Source: Thermococcus sp. JdFR-02 (GTDB lineage: Archaea > Methanobacteriota_B > Thermococci > Thermococcales > Thermococcaceae). From it: a stretch of DNA of 64,000 nucleotides. This document shows positions 1 to 7,385 of the stretch, one piece after another (position 1 is the stretch's first letter; each line of letters begins with the position of its first letter). The stretch lies in contig MTLP01000031.1 in assembly GCA_002009975.1 (NCBI GenBank), forward strand, positions 1-64,000, written 5' to 3'. Both the position numbers and the translations under genes were made by a program. Below the pieces are notes generated by a model, which worked only from the letters and a program-made list of their open reading frames with translations, was not told the origin of the DNA and did not search any database.

Positions 1-179
1 CCTAGGCTGTCGACGAGCATCTTATCCATACCCTTAGGACCCAAAGTAGTCCTAACAGTCTCAGCAACAATCCTAGCAGCCAAAATATTCAACCTCTGTG
101 CATCTCTACCAACATACCTTTGAGTTCCTTCAGGCAAAATAATTACTGGTTGTCCGCCTTGTCCAACTAATTGTGCCAT
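1..179 (-). CDS. Thermosome subunit (group II chaperonin), N-terminal part only
   Basis: The reverse strand reads [12 protein letters not shown]... and continues into [19 protein letters not shown], the first equatorial-domain segment of the archaeal thermosome, which includes the TLGPKGMDK nucleotide-binding motif. The thermosome is an ATP-driven cytosolic double-ring chaperonin. Only about 59 codons are present because the gene runs off the left edge. Two ATGs are possible. The one ending at 179 is preferred because GGAGGT lies 7 bases before it, whereas the upstream ATG (183-185) directly abuts the same GGAGGT. The alpha or beta subunit type cannot be told from this fragment. Confidence 0.95.
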   Translation of the reverse strand, partial: MAQLVGQGGQPVIILPEGTQRYVGRDAQRLNILAARIVAETVRTTLGPKGMDKMLVDSL

Positions 180-224
180 TTTCATACCTCCAAATTTTTG
201 ATTCGAAGAACGTGCGTTAGCATT

Positions 225-235
225 CTATAAAAAGC
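225..235 (-). promoter_or_regulatory. TATA box of the thermosome gene
   Basis: The reverse strand reads GCTTTTTATAG about 46 bases before the start codon, so transcription would begin near 204 and leave a leader of about 25 bases carrying GGAGGT. Just downstream lies TAACGCACGTTC. This only partly resembles the Thermococcales heat-shock regulator Phr site (TAAC-N5-GTTA), so Phr control is a weak guess. Confidence 0.55.
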
Positions 236-291
236 TTTCGTTCAAAAAGTCATTTAAAACATGGTAATCCTGAATAAATGCCAAAAAATAG

Positions 292-1089
292 CTATTTTCT
301 TTTCAAAATGCTAAATTTAAAGATAAGTTCATAATAAAGATAGACAGCGAAAATCATAGATAGTATAAAAATCGCTTTTAGCTCAAAGAGAACCCCCAAA
401 TCCCTTTTGAGGACATGAAGACCTGTAGAAGCAACACCTTTTGCAAGCATTGAGAGGGAAAAGATTTCTAATTCCAATGCAAAGGTTGTGAGGATTCTAT
501 TTTTAAACAAAAGTAAAATTGCTCCAAGAGTTCCAGAACCAAAGGTCATGAGAGCAAAAAGTCCCCAGAGTTCATCTGGAGACTCACCAAAATAGGCATA
601 CTTAAGTTCTAAAAAGCCTCTACCAAAGGAGAACAAAATCACAAAAGTGGCAAAGGTTAAGAGAACATTAAACACCCTTTCATTTAAGCTCACACTCTGT
701 TTTTCTTTTGGAAAATTGACTATTGCAAACAAACCAGCGGACAACATTCCCAAAAATGCTAAGTCAACAATTACACAGCTTATATTTTTGCAAGAATCAA
801 TAAAGTGGGCATTTAACTTATCGATGGATAATGACATGAATGCTAACGCTACTCCAGCCCCCACAAAAAATCTAACTCTATCCTTAAACCCAAAGATAAA
901 AATCAAGCCAAGCAATAAAATTGGTAGCTCCGCTAAAATTAGTTTTGTTCCACTAACCTTAATGCCCCAAATCCAGCCTTCGGGATTTATTGCCAAGAAT
1001 ATTATTCCAAGAACGAAGAATATAATCGATTGAGGCAGAAAGCCTATATATAGGAGGGCTGAGAGTAAACTTTTAGACTTAACCTTCAT
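292..1089 (-). CDS. Hypothetical polytopic membrane protein
   Basis: This 265-residue protein is almost entirely hydrophobic, with about eight predicted transmembrane helices and a basic C-terminus (FKFSILKRK). No family motif is recognised. It ends about 110 bases from the thermosome start and is transcribed in the same direction, so it is not part of that transcription unit. The gene diverges from bud32, with only about 50 bases between the two starts. Residues 95-106 (SCKNISCV) hold a Cys pair in a short loop, which could form a disulfide. The function is unknown. Confidence 0.75.
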   Translation of the reverse strand: MKVKSKSLLSALLYIGFLPQSIIFFVLGIIFLAINPEGWIWGIKVSGTKLILAELPILLLGLIFIFGFKDRVRFFVGAGVALAFMSLSIDKLNAHFIDSCKNISCVIVDLAFLGMLSAGLFAIVNFPKEKQSVSLNERVFNVLLTFATFVILFSFGRGFLELKYAYFGESPDELWGLFALMTFGSGTLGAILLLFKNRILTTFALELEIFSLSMLAKGVASTGLHVLKRDLGVLFELKAIFILSMIFAVYLYYELIFKFSILKRK

Positions 1090-1142
1090 GCAACCACCAA
1101 TCTAAATTAATTAAATGAGATAAAAAGTTTAGGGTGAGGTTT

Positions 1143-1811
1143 ATGGAACTGATAAAACAAGGTGCAGAGGCTAAGATTTATCTAGCGAGATTTGAGGAGC
1201 TTTATTTTCCATTTAATGATGAAAAAGTTATTGTAAAATATAGGTTACCAAAGCGTTATAGAATAAAGGAAATTGATGAAAAGCTAAGAAAAGAAAGGAC
1301 AGTCAGAGAAGCGAGACTTTTGCACAGGGCTAAAGAATTCGGTGTGAATGTTCCTCACATTTATGAAGTTGATCTGAAAGATATGAAGATAGTTATGGAG
1401 TTTATAGAAGGAGAGAGATTAAAGGAGCTTTTAGAGAAAGTACCGATGGAAGAAAGACTAGAGCTTTGTAGAGAAATTGGGAGGCAATTGGGAAGGCTTC
1501 ACAATGCCGGCATAATTCATGGCGATTTAACGACTTCAAACATGATTTTAAGAGAGGGAAAAATTTACTTCATCGATTTTGGTCTTGGTGAGTTTGATGA
1601 CACTCTAGAAACCCAAGGCGTTGACTTGCACTTATTAAAGAGAGCAATGGAAAGCACACACTACAAGTGGTTTGAAAAAGGATTTGAAGCTGTTCTTGAA
1701 GGCTATGCAGAGGTTAGAGGAAAAGAAAAGGAAAAAGAGTTAAGAGAAAAAATTGACGAGATCGAGAGCAGGGGAAGATACGTGAAAGAAAGAAAGTGGA
1801 TGAAGGGTTAA
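1143..1811 (+). CDS. bud32: Bud32 (PRPK) atypical kinase/ATPase of the KEOPS complex
   Basis: This small RIO-like kinase fold (222 aa) shows the Bud32 signature: an N-terminal KQGAEAKIY glycine-poor loop, VKYRLPKRYR with the invariant Lys, HGDLTTSN as catalytic loop and DFGLG as metal-binding motif, ending in a basic tail (RYVKERKWMKG). In KEOPS it works with Kae1, Cgi121 and Pcc1 to make t6A37 in tRNAs that read ANN codons. Here it is a separate gene, not the Kae1-Bud32 fusion of some archaea. An in-frame GTG exists at 1134, but GGTGAGG overlaps it and sits correctly before the ATG at 1143. The 3' end overlaps the convergent MutS-like gene by 4 bases. Confidence 0.95.
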   Translation: MELIKQGAEAKIYLARFEELYFPFNDEKVIVKYRLPKRYRIKEIDEKLRKERTVREARLLHRAKEFGVNVPHIYEVDLKDMKIVMEFIEGERLKELLEKVPMEERLELCREIGRQLGRLHNAGIIHGDLTTSNMILREGKIYFIDFGLGEFDDTLETQGVDLHLLKRAMESTHYKWFEKGFEAVLEGYAEVRGKEKEKELREKIDEIESRGRYVKERKWMKG

Positions 1812-3508
1812 TCCTTAAATGCCCTAAACACTCTCTCAAAAATTTCTCTCTCCTTTCCTCTCTTTGAGCGATATAAACGCTCAACAATTAACTCTGGAGT
1901 ACTCTTACCCAAAACACCAAATTTTGGCTGTCTATCAACAATTAAGTTCAGCCTTTCATCCAATCCCTTGGCTTCAATTCCATCAACCCTTGCAAAAGGC
2001 AAGAGCTTTTTCAAATCTTCACCCAAATGAGATACAATCACTATGTAAAAGCCATTCTCATATGCAACTTTCAAAAGCTCAGCAATTATTTTTACTGCTG
2101 CACCTGGCTCTGTTATTGCTTCAAACTCATCAATGAGAAGTAACTTTTTCCCCTTTCGCGTTAAAGCCCTAACAAAGGATTTTAAAGCAGTTTCAAATGC
2201 TCCAGCCCCGTAAATACTCTTTTTTCTCCTAAAGAAGAACAGCTCATCCAAAACTTCAACATATGCTTTCTCAGCATTCACTGGAAATCCCATTTGAGTT
2301 AAGATTTGAATCTGAGTAATCAGCTCAAGTAGGGAGGTTTTTCCACCACTGTTAGCTCCAGTTAAAATTATCACTTTCTCACCGTTTGCTCCGTCAAAAG
2401 GAATTTGCGCATTTCCAATTACGTAGCTTATTGGCTGAGGATTCCTGATAAAAAGATGTCTTCCATTAATAAAAGCGATTCCCCCTTCAATAAGTTCTGG
2501 AAATGCGAAACCTTTTGTAAATTCTTTGAGTGCCCTTAAAAACTCAAGCTCATAAGCCCTACTTAACTCTTCCTTAAGCTTTGGTAGCAAATGCTTGATT
2601 TTTTCTAAAACTTCTCTACTCTTTAAATACAGCTCGATTTTAAGTTCTTTTTCAAGCCCTCCCCTCAAAAGCTCAATTTGTTCAGTAAAAACTTCAATTG
2701 GATACAGATTCTCTCTTGAAAAAAGCTCAACAATAATGCCAAGCTTTTCGCTAAGCCTTTTCTCACTTTCATTAATCTCCTTCAAAATTTCCTCTTCAAC
2801 TTCGCTGAAATGCTTAAATATTGCATCATAATTTCCATCCTTTAAATCCCTTAAAAATTCCAAAAGCTCTTCTCCACTCAAAGTTAGACTAAACTTCTTC
2901 AATTTCTCCCCAATTCGTTTATTAAGCTCTCTTTCCTCTTGAGAAATTAGTTCATCCAGATTTTCGAGAAGCTTTTGCCTTTCCATCGTTTCTTCAAGTT
3001 CTTTTAATTGGTTCAAGATTTCTTCAGCAACGCTATTCTCACTAATAATTTCACCAATCTTTGCTAAAGCTTTCAAAGTTTCCCTATTCTCCCAAAGGGG
3101 CATTACATAAAGCTCGGGAGCAACATCACTGACACTAAGCTCAACATCAATTCCATAACCAATTGTGCTTAAGATGATATCATAGCCATCCAGAGGTTCC
3201 GTTGAGACCTCACAAACCCCTAAAGATCGAGCTTCCTCTAATTCATCCTCACTTACCACCAAGAGCCTATCGTGAAGAAAATCTCTCCTAAACCTTATCG
3301 GTTTAATTTTTGCCAAAAGTTCTTTAAGCTCAGGCTTAATTCTTGGAAAATTCTCTTTTAAGTAGAATTGGCGCTTTAGAATTTCTTCTTTATTGTTGGT
3401 TAAGCTAAAGCGTTCAAGATAGGCTAAGCTTTCCTTAAGCTGTATTTCTCTCTTTATTTCACTCAAAATTTGCTTATAAATTTGTCTTGCTTCGCTGTTG
3501 AGTTTCAT
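1808..3508 (-). CDS. MutS-family ATPase (archaeal MutS2/MutS5-like)
   Basis: The C-terminal half is a MutS-type ABC ATPase. It has Walker A TGANSGGKTSL near residue 386, Walker B LLLIDEFEAI and the downstream SHLGEDL region. The middle (about residues 170-330) is a Glu/Lys-rich helical lever and clamp-like region. At 566 aa it lacks the N-terminal mismatch-recognition domain of MutS1 and shows no Smr nuclease domain at its C-terminus, unlike bacterial MutS2. Thermococcales carry such proteins without canonical MutL, and their role (recombination or branched DNA handling) is unsettled. The gene stands alone between convergent bud32 and a divergent small membrane protein. Confidence 0.88.
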   Translation of the reverse strand: MKLNSEARQIYKQILSEIKREIQLKESLAYLERFSLTNNKEEILKRQFYLKENFPRIKPELKELLAKIKPIRFRRDFLHDRLLVVSEDELEEARSLGVCEVSTEPLDGYDIILSTIGYGIDVELSVSDVAPELYVMPLWENRETLKALAKIGEIISENSVAEEILNQLKELEETMERQKLLENLDELISQEERELNKRIGEKLKKFSLTLSGEELLEFLRDLKDGNYDAIFKHFSEVEEEILKEINESEKRLSEKLGIIVELFSRENLYPIEVFTEQIELLRGGLEKELKIELYLKSREVLEKIKHLLPKLKEELSRAYELEFLRALKEFTKGFAFPELIEGGIAFINGRHLFIRNPQPISYVIGNAQIPFDGANGEKVIILTGANSGGKTSLLELITQIQILTQMGFPVNAEKAYVEVLDELFFFRRKKSIYGAGAFETALKSFVRALTRKGKKLLLIDEFEAITEPGAAVKIIAELLKVAYENGFYIVIVSHLGEDLKKLLPFARVDGIEAKGLDERLNLIVDRQPKFGVLGKSTPELIVERLYRSKRGKEREIFERVFRAFKD

Positions 3509-3646
3509 ACATACCTACTTCTCTCATCAGCCTTATAAAAATTAGGAATCCAATCTATTAAAGTGAAGGTAGTGAGCGCTGTTAGCAAAAACATTCTTCA
3601 CGATTAGGAGCATAAAGTTCAAAAATCTCATAACTAATCTTTAAAT

Positions 3647-4159
3647 ATGTTAGAGAGGCTTCTCAAACCAAAGTTTATAGTTTTCATGGTAAGATATCTC
3701 CCCAATCCAAAGACAGACGAATTGCTTTTAGAATTAAAGACTAGAGCTACTCGATTTGCTGAAGTAAAAGACAACTCTGAGCTAGAGACGAAGATTGAAC
3801 CTTTTATAGCATCTCTTCTTGAAGAAAAGTACATCTACATTGTAAAATTCTCGGAAAAAGTATTTATCTTTGCAGGCTATGAACCTCTGTTAAAATTCTC
3901 CTCTGGTGATAAAATTCTTGTCAAGCATGAAGAAGCACTTTTAAAAGTCGTCAAGGGCGAATTTGTTAGAAAAGAGAAAATCAGAAGAGTTCTTTTTTCA
4001 ATTTTGTTTGCCATGTTAATTAGCTTGATGCTTTCATATGGAACTCTTGACAAACCTTTTTCTTGGTCTCTCTACTTCATTTTAATTGTCATTGGTGATC
4101 TTATACTTCGTATTCTTGAGTATATACTCGTTGGTTATTGTACGGACTGGGCAATCTAA
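3647..4159 (+). CDS. Hypothetical protein with C-terminal membrane hairpin
   Basis: This 170-residue protein has a soluble N-terminal region (about 120 residues, mixed alpha/beta) followed by two transmembrane helices (about 122-142 and 145-165). No known family is recognised. The start is uncertain: the ATG at 3647 has no ribosome binding site and lies in TTTAAATATG, itself TATA-like. If that is the promoter, translation would begin at the ATG at 3686 (MVRYLPNPKTDELLLELK). The protein may be anchored with its N-terminal domain in the cytosol. Confidence 0.7.
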   Translation: MLERLLKPKFIVFMVRYLPNPKTDELLLELKTRATRFAEVKDNSELETKIEPFIASLLEEKYIYIVKFSEKVFIFAGYEPLLKFSSGDKILVKHEEALLKVVKGEFVRKEKIRRVLFSILFAMLISLMLSYGTLDKPFSWSLYFILIVIGDLILRILEYILVGYCTDWAI

Positions 4160-4161
4160 AC

Positions 4162-4626
4162 TCATGTACCTTTTACTTTTCCAACAACCCTAATATCATA
4201 AATCCTCGTAAATGGGTATTGTCCTTTCTCATCCTTTTCTACTGCCTTAACCATGTCCCAAATGGTCAGCAAGGCAACGCTTACACCTGTTAAAGCCTCC
4301 ATTTCAACTCCAGTTTTGTAATACGCTCTAACTTCGCACGTTGCTTCTATGTAATCCTCACCAAATTCAAAGTTTATGTCAACTCCTGTTAGAGGAATTG
4401 GATGACAAAGAGGAATTATCTCCCAAGTTCTCTTTACCGCCAAAATTCCAGCTATTTGTGCACTCGCAATAACGTTTCCTTTCTTTGTTTTTCCTTCTTG
4501 AATGAGCCTTATAGTTTCAGGTTTGAGCTTTATCTTTCCCTTCGCTACAGCTTTTCTAAAGATTACCTCTTTATGCCCAACTTCGACCATCTTAACACCT
4601 TTTTCATCTACATGTGTCAATTCCAT
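4162..4626 (-). CDS. moaC: Cyclic pyranopterin monophosphate synthase MoaC
   Basis: The protein (154 aa) has the MoaC hallmarks: LTHVDEKG at the N-terminus, [14 protein letters not shown], the active-site loop [10 protein letters not shown], the [25 protein letters not shown] block, and a C-terminal VKAVEKD carrying a catalytic Lys. MoaC converts the MoaA product to cyclic pyranopterin monophosphate in molybdenum/tungsten cofactor synthesis. This fits Thermococcales, whose aldehyde ferredoxin oxidoreductases use tungstopterin. The ATG follows AGGTGTGA. The gene diverges from the UPF0145 gene with a shared promoter region. Confidence 0.97.
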   Translation of the reverse strand: MELTHVDEKGVKMVEVGHKEVIFRKAVAKGKIKLKPETIRLIQEGKTKKGNVIASAQIAGILAVKRTWEIIPLCHPIPLTGVDINFEFGEDYIEATCEVRAYYKTGVEMEALTGVSVALLTIWDMVKAVEKDEKGQYPFTRIYDIRVVGKVKGT

Positions 4627-4655
4627 AGTTCACACCTAAAAACCACTAGAGTGGG

Positions 4656-4674
4656 AAAAGTATTTAAGTATTGA
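4656..4674. promoter_or_regulatory. Symmetrical TATA box shared by moaC and UPF0145 gene
   Basis: The plus strand reads AAGTATTTAAGTATT, which is almost the same on both strands (AATACTTAAATACTT). Placed about 45 bases from each start codon, it can serve as a TATA box for either gene. Predicted starts lie near 4690 (plus) and 4640 (minus). Confidence 0.5.
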
Positions 4675-4716
4675 AGTCCAAGAATACATCGAGGTCCGAG
4701 GTATGGAGGGATAACC

Positions 4717-5046
4717 ATGGAGAAATTTATTATTACAACAACTGAATCTGTTCCGGGATATAAGATTGTTAAGGTTCTTGGTGTCGCAAGAGGAGCAACT
4801 GTTAGGGCTAAGCATATCGGTAAGGACATTTTAGCTGGGCTTAGAAATATAGTGGGTGGAGAGGTTAAGGAGTATAGCGAAATGCTTGCAGAGGCAAGGG
4901 AAGTTGCTATACAAAGGATGATTGAACATGCAAAAAGCATGGGAGCCAATGCTGTTATTGGAGTTCGCTTCATGACTTCAAGCATAGCCGCTGGAGCTGC
5001 AGAGATCTTTGCTTATGGAACTGCTGTTATCATTGAAAAAGAGTGA
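4717..5046 (+). CDS. UPF0145 (YbjQ-like) putative heavy-metal-binding protein
   Basis: This compact 109-residue protein matches the YbjQ/UPF0145 fold: N-terminal ITTTESVPGYKIVKVLGVARGATVRA, a central helix LAEAREVAIQRMIEHAKSMGANAVIGVRF, and the C-terminal EIFAYGTAVII strand. The family forms pentamers. A metal-binding role has been proposed, but the biochemical role is unknown. GGAGG lies 7 bases before the ATG. A T-rich terminator follows directly. It is monocistronic. Confidence 0.9.
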   Translation: MEKFIITTTESVPGYKIVKVLGVARGATVRAKHIGKDILAGLRNIVGGEVKEYSEMLAEAREVAIQRMIEHAKSMGANAVIGVRFMTSSIAAGAAEIFAYGTAVIIEKE

Positions 5047-5064
5047 CCTTTTTTCTTAACTTTT
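5047..5064 (+). terminator. Oligo-T terminator after UPF0145 gene
   Basis: CCTTTTTTCTTAACTTTT directly follows the stop codon. Runs of T without a hairpin are the usual archaeal termination signal. Confidence 0.6.
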
Positions 5065-5072
5065 ATCGTAAG

Positions 5073-5116
5073 ATTTATAAGTTATAAAGTTTAATTGTTG
5101 TAAAGTTAACTTTACA
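5073..5116 (+). promoter_or_regulatory. TATA box plus 18-bp palindromic operator of the ABC permease gene
   Basis: Two overlapping TATA-like elements (TTTATAA, TTATAAA; 5073-5090) precede the perfect palindrome TGTAAAGTTAACTTTACA at 5099-5116. Counting about 25 bases from the TATA places the transcription start near 5100, inside the palindrome. A dimeric repressor bound there would block initiation. GAGGTGGG for the 5129 start follows immediately. Confidence 0.65.
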
Positions 5117-5128
5117 TGAGGTGGGAGC

Positions 5129-6079
5129 ATGAATCCCATTCTTAACATTGCAATGAAGGAGGTTTATATTCAACTGAAGACTAAGAGATTTTACATCATA
5201 ATCGGACTCTTTACTCTGCTTTCTCTTGGTTTTGTCTACTTAATAAAGAGCGTTGTTATGGGAAATCCAGAAACTATGAGATTTTATGAAGAACTTTATA
5301 AAGGTGCTTCACCTTTCCAGATGATATTCACATCCTCCTTCTCTGGTGCATTGAGTAATTTACTTCCATTTTTGGGTGGTTTACTTGGTTTTGACTTAAT
5401 AAACAGGGAAATTGAAAGAGGAACAATCAAAATAACCCTAAGCAAGCCTATATATAGAGATCAGTTTATAACTGGGAAGTTTTTGGGTTCAACCTTTACA
5501 ATTCTTGTCGGACTCGGAATATTCTACACCTTAACGATTGCATTTTCTCTTCTTTTAGGGATCCCCATAAGCGGAAAAGACCTAACAATGCTCCTTGCAA
5601 CATTCCCATTTTCTCTACTTTATACGCTTGTATTTTTAGCCCTCGGAACATTGTTCTCTATTATCGTGAAGAAGCCATCTACTGCTCTAATTGAACTAGT
5701 ACTTTCCATATTCTTCCTGCAGTTTATCTATCCGGTAATAGTTAGCATTGTTACAATGTTCTTAATGCGTGAACAAATTTTCCAAAACATGGCAACAAAC
5801 AATCAAGCAGTGATGCCAAATTTTGAAGAATATTACAAAATGGTAATGAGGTTAACATACATAGTTCCCTCAACTCACTATGGTGCAATAATGGGATCAA
5901 TCTTTGGTCAAAAAGTAGGAATGAGTGGTATTCAATTCTTTGGAGGGAGCTTATTCGAGGAGCGCTCACTTTTAGAGAGCTTAAGCTTAGTTTGGCAGAA
6001 TATTGTAACTTTAATAGTTATGCTGCTCCTGCCTTTCGCAATAGCCTATGCAAAGTTCATGAGAATGGATGTAAAGTGA
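5129..6079 (+). CDS. ABC-2 (NosY-like) transporter permease
   Basis: This 316-residue protein has the ABC-2/NosY topology: TM1 after a short amphipathic start (NIAMKEVYIQLKTKRF), an extracytoplasmic loop, TM2-TM5, a second loop and TM6 near the C-terminus. The cytoplasmic segment NREIERGTIKITLSKPIYRD with QFITGKFLG recurs in the other NosY-like permeases of this window and probably touches the ATPase. It is closest to the permease at 7865. No ATPase is adjacent, so it probably shares the one at 8842. It is separated from that operon by the minus-strand peptide block and has its own promoter with a palindromic operator. Confidence 0.88.
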   Translation: MNPILNIAMKEVYIQLKTKRFYIIIGLFTLLSLGFVYLIKSVVMGNPETMRFYEELYKGASPFQMIFTSSFSGALSNLLPFLGGLLGFDLINREIERGTIKITLSKPIYRDQFITGKFLGSTFTILVGLGIFYTLTIAFSLLLGIPISGKDLTMLLATFPFSLLYTLVFLALGTLFSIIVKKPSTALIELVLSIFFLQFIYPVIVSIVTMFLMREQIFQNMATNNQAVMPNFEEYYKMVMRLTYIVPSTHYGAIMGSIFGQKVGMSGIQFFGGSLFEERSLLESLSLVWQNIVTLIVMLLLPFAIAYAKFMRMDVK

Positions 6080-6081
6080 TT

Positions 6082-6642
6082 CTAAACTAAGCTCTCTGCA
6101 ATTTTTACAGTTATTTTTGCTTCAATTAAAGCGGCGATGAAAATTAAAACTATTGAAATTGCTACGAGCTTGAAGAATTCCTTAGCGTCTTCTTCACTAA
6201 TGATCTCTTCCTTTTTACCCAAGGCAAATCTTAAGGCTTCGTAAGGAATCTTGAAGCCAGCTGCTCCGGCTATAATTAAAGCAGGGATTTCGAAAACACC
6301 ATGAGGAAAAATGAGTAGAAAAAACGCTTTAAGCTCTCCCGAGAGTAGAGAGTCATAAAATAGTGTTCCTAGATTTATGCCATTGAAAATCAAGTTCAGG
6401 AGTGTTAAACCGCCAAAAGTCAAGGCACCACCAAATGAGAGAAGTAGAACAACCTTAAGGTTATTCGTAAAGATGCTATTAAAAGAAGGTAAATTTGTAT
6501 TGACTTCGTATTCTAACAAGGGGGCTAAGTCTACACCATGTGGAATCTTGTAGCGTTTTGAAAGGCTTAATCCGAGAAGGAAGCCTAAGAATAAAAGAAA
6601 AACTGGAAAGGTTGCAAATTTAACGTTTATTCTATTTCCCAT
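6082..6642 (-). CDS. SpoIIM / DUF95-family integral membrane protein
   Basis: This 186-residue protein with about five TM helices carries the family core: FGGALTFGGLTLLNLIFNGINLGTL and LLIFPHGVFEIPALIIAGAAGFKI with the conserved P-H-G-x-x-E-I/L-P signature. SpoIIM (DUF95) proteins occur in sporulation, but also as transport/immunity components next to circular bacteriocin genes (AS-48C, carnocyclin cclC) and elsewhere in archaea with unknown roles. Here it is last in a minus-strand block that starts with a small cationic secreted peptide. It overlaps the preceding gene by 11 bases and ends 2 bases from the convergent permease. Confidence 0.85.
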   Translation of the reverse strand: MGNRINVKFATFPVFLLFLGFLLGLSLSKRYKIPHGVDLAPLLEYEVNTNLPSFNSIFTNNLKVVLLLSFGGALTFGGLTLLNLIFNGINLGTLFYDSLLSGELKAFFLLIFPHGVFEIPALIIAGAAGFKIPYEALRFALGKKEEIISEEDAKEFFKLVAISIVLIFIAALIEAKITVKIAESLV

Positions 6643-6976
6643 GCTGTTCCACCATTGCTTTATCTTTTCCTTGTAACTCTTTCCTTACTTCTTCAATGGT
6701 TCCAAGGAAACCAGCAAACCCTATTATCAATAGTGCGAACCCTAATGAGGATCCTATGAAACTTTCCATCGAGTAAACTAGTGGTCTTTCAATCAGTCCA
6801 ACAAGCTGCCAAAGTAAGATTATTATGCTGATAAAAACCCCTGGCACAATGCTTAGCATGATATCCTTTAGCGTTATTTTGCATTTCCCTAGAGTTACAT
6901 AGAACTTCATTTTGCTGTCCCTTAAGGTATTCTGAAGTTTTTCTATCCTAACTATTTTTATAATTTCCTTTGGCAT
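6632..6976 (-). CDS. Small membrane protein of the peptide/SpoIIM block
   Basis: About 114 residues with two TM helices (IMLSIVPGVFISIIILLWQLV and SLGFALLIIGFAGFLG), a basic N-terminal tail and a charged C-terminal tail. No family is recognised. The start is uncertain. The ATG at 6976 overlaps the upstream gene by 29 bases and has only a weak site. A later ATG at 6910 (MKFYVTLGKCKIT) follows AAGGGA and would remove the overlap. A small two-helix protein in this position could be an immunity or export partner of the peptide; that is inference from context alone. Confidence 0.65.
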   Translation of the reverse strand: MPKEIIKIVRIEKLQNTLRDSKMKFYVTLGKCKITLKDIMLSIVPGVFISIIILLWQLVGLIERPLVYSMESFIGSSLGFALLIIGFAGFLGTIEEVRKELQGKDKAMVEQHGK

Positions 6977-7352
6977 TGTTCCACTTCCCAGAGTATAAGG
7001 TAAGCAATGTAAGCACAAGACATCCGACTATTAGGGTATAGGCATCTCTCACAGAAGTCTTCATAAGGTTCAAAACCCCTGCAATGACCGCCATACTTAA
7101 GAATACACAAAGCCCAATCCAGAGTAGAAGCGTGAAATGTTTTATCTCAATCTCATCTTTCTCGGCTTTAATGCCGATGTATGCGAGTATTATAACTACA
7201 TAAGACGTAATGAAAGCTAGGGAAAGGATTGGAAATTCCACTATACTGAGGGATTTTGAGATAACAATCTCAGCAAGCAAAGCAGAGAAAATAGCTGTCA
7301 AGAATATTCTTCCTAATAACTTTTCGAGATCTTTCAGTTTTACTCTGCTCAT
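6948..7352 (-). CDS. Four-helix small membrane protein of the peptide/SpoIIM block
   Basis: 134 residues with four predicted TM helices and short loops, ending in a polar tail (SGKWNNAKGNYKNS). No known family is recognised. The in-frame GTG at 7361 lies inside the GAGGTGAG ribosome binding site, so the ATG ending at 7352 (MSRVKLKDLEKLL) is chosen. It lies about 35 bases after the peptide gene and overlaps the next gene, indicating co-transcription. Circular bacteriocin operons usually contain one or two unrelated small multi-helix proteins of this size. Confidence 0.72.
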   Translation of the reverse strand: MSRVKLKDLEKLLGRIFLTAIFSALLAEIVISKSLSIVEFPILSLAFITSYVVIILAYIGIKAEKDEIEIKHFTLLLWIGLCVFLSMAVIAGVLNLMKTSVRDAYTLIVGCLVLTLLTLYSGKWNNAKGNYKNS

Positions 7353-7385
7353 TTTACTCACCTCGTTATAAATAAAAATTAAAAA

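Noticed and set aside
647-1033. 128-codon frame opposite the membrane protein gene
   Set aside because: A mirror of hydrophobic codons on the other strand, with no start signals.
4617-4985. Antisense frame opposite the UPF0145 gene
   Set aside because: A shadow of a real gene, with no ribosome binding site or family similarity.
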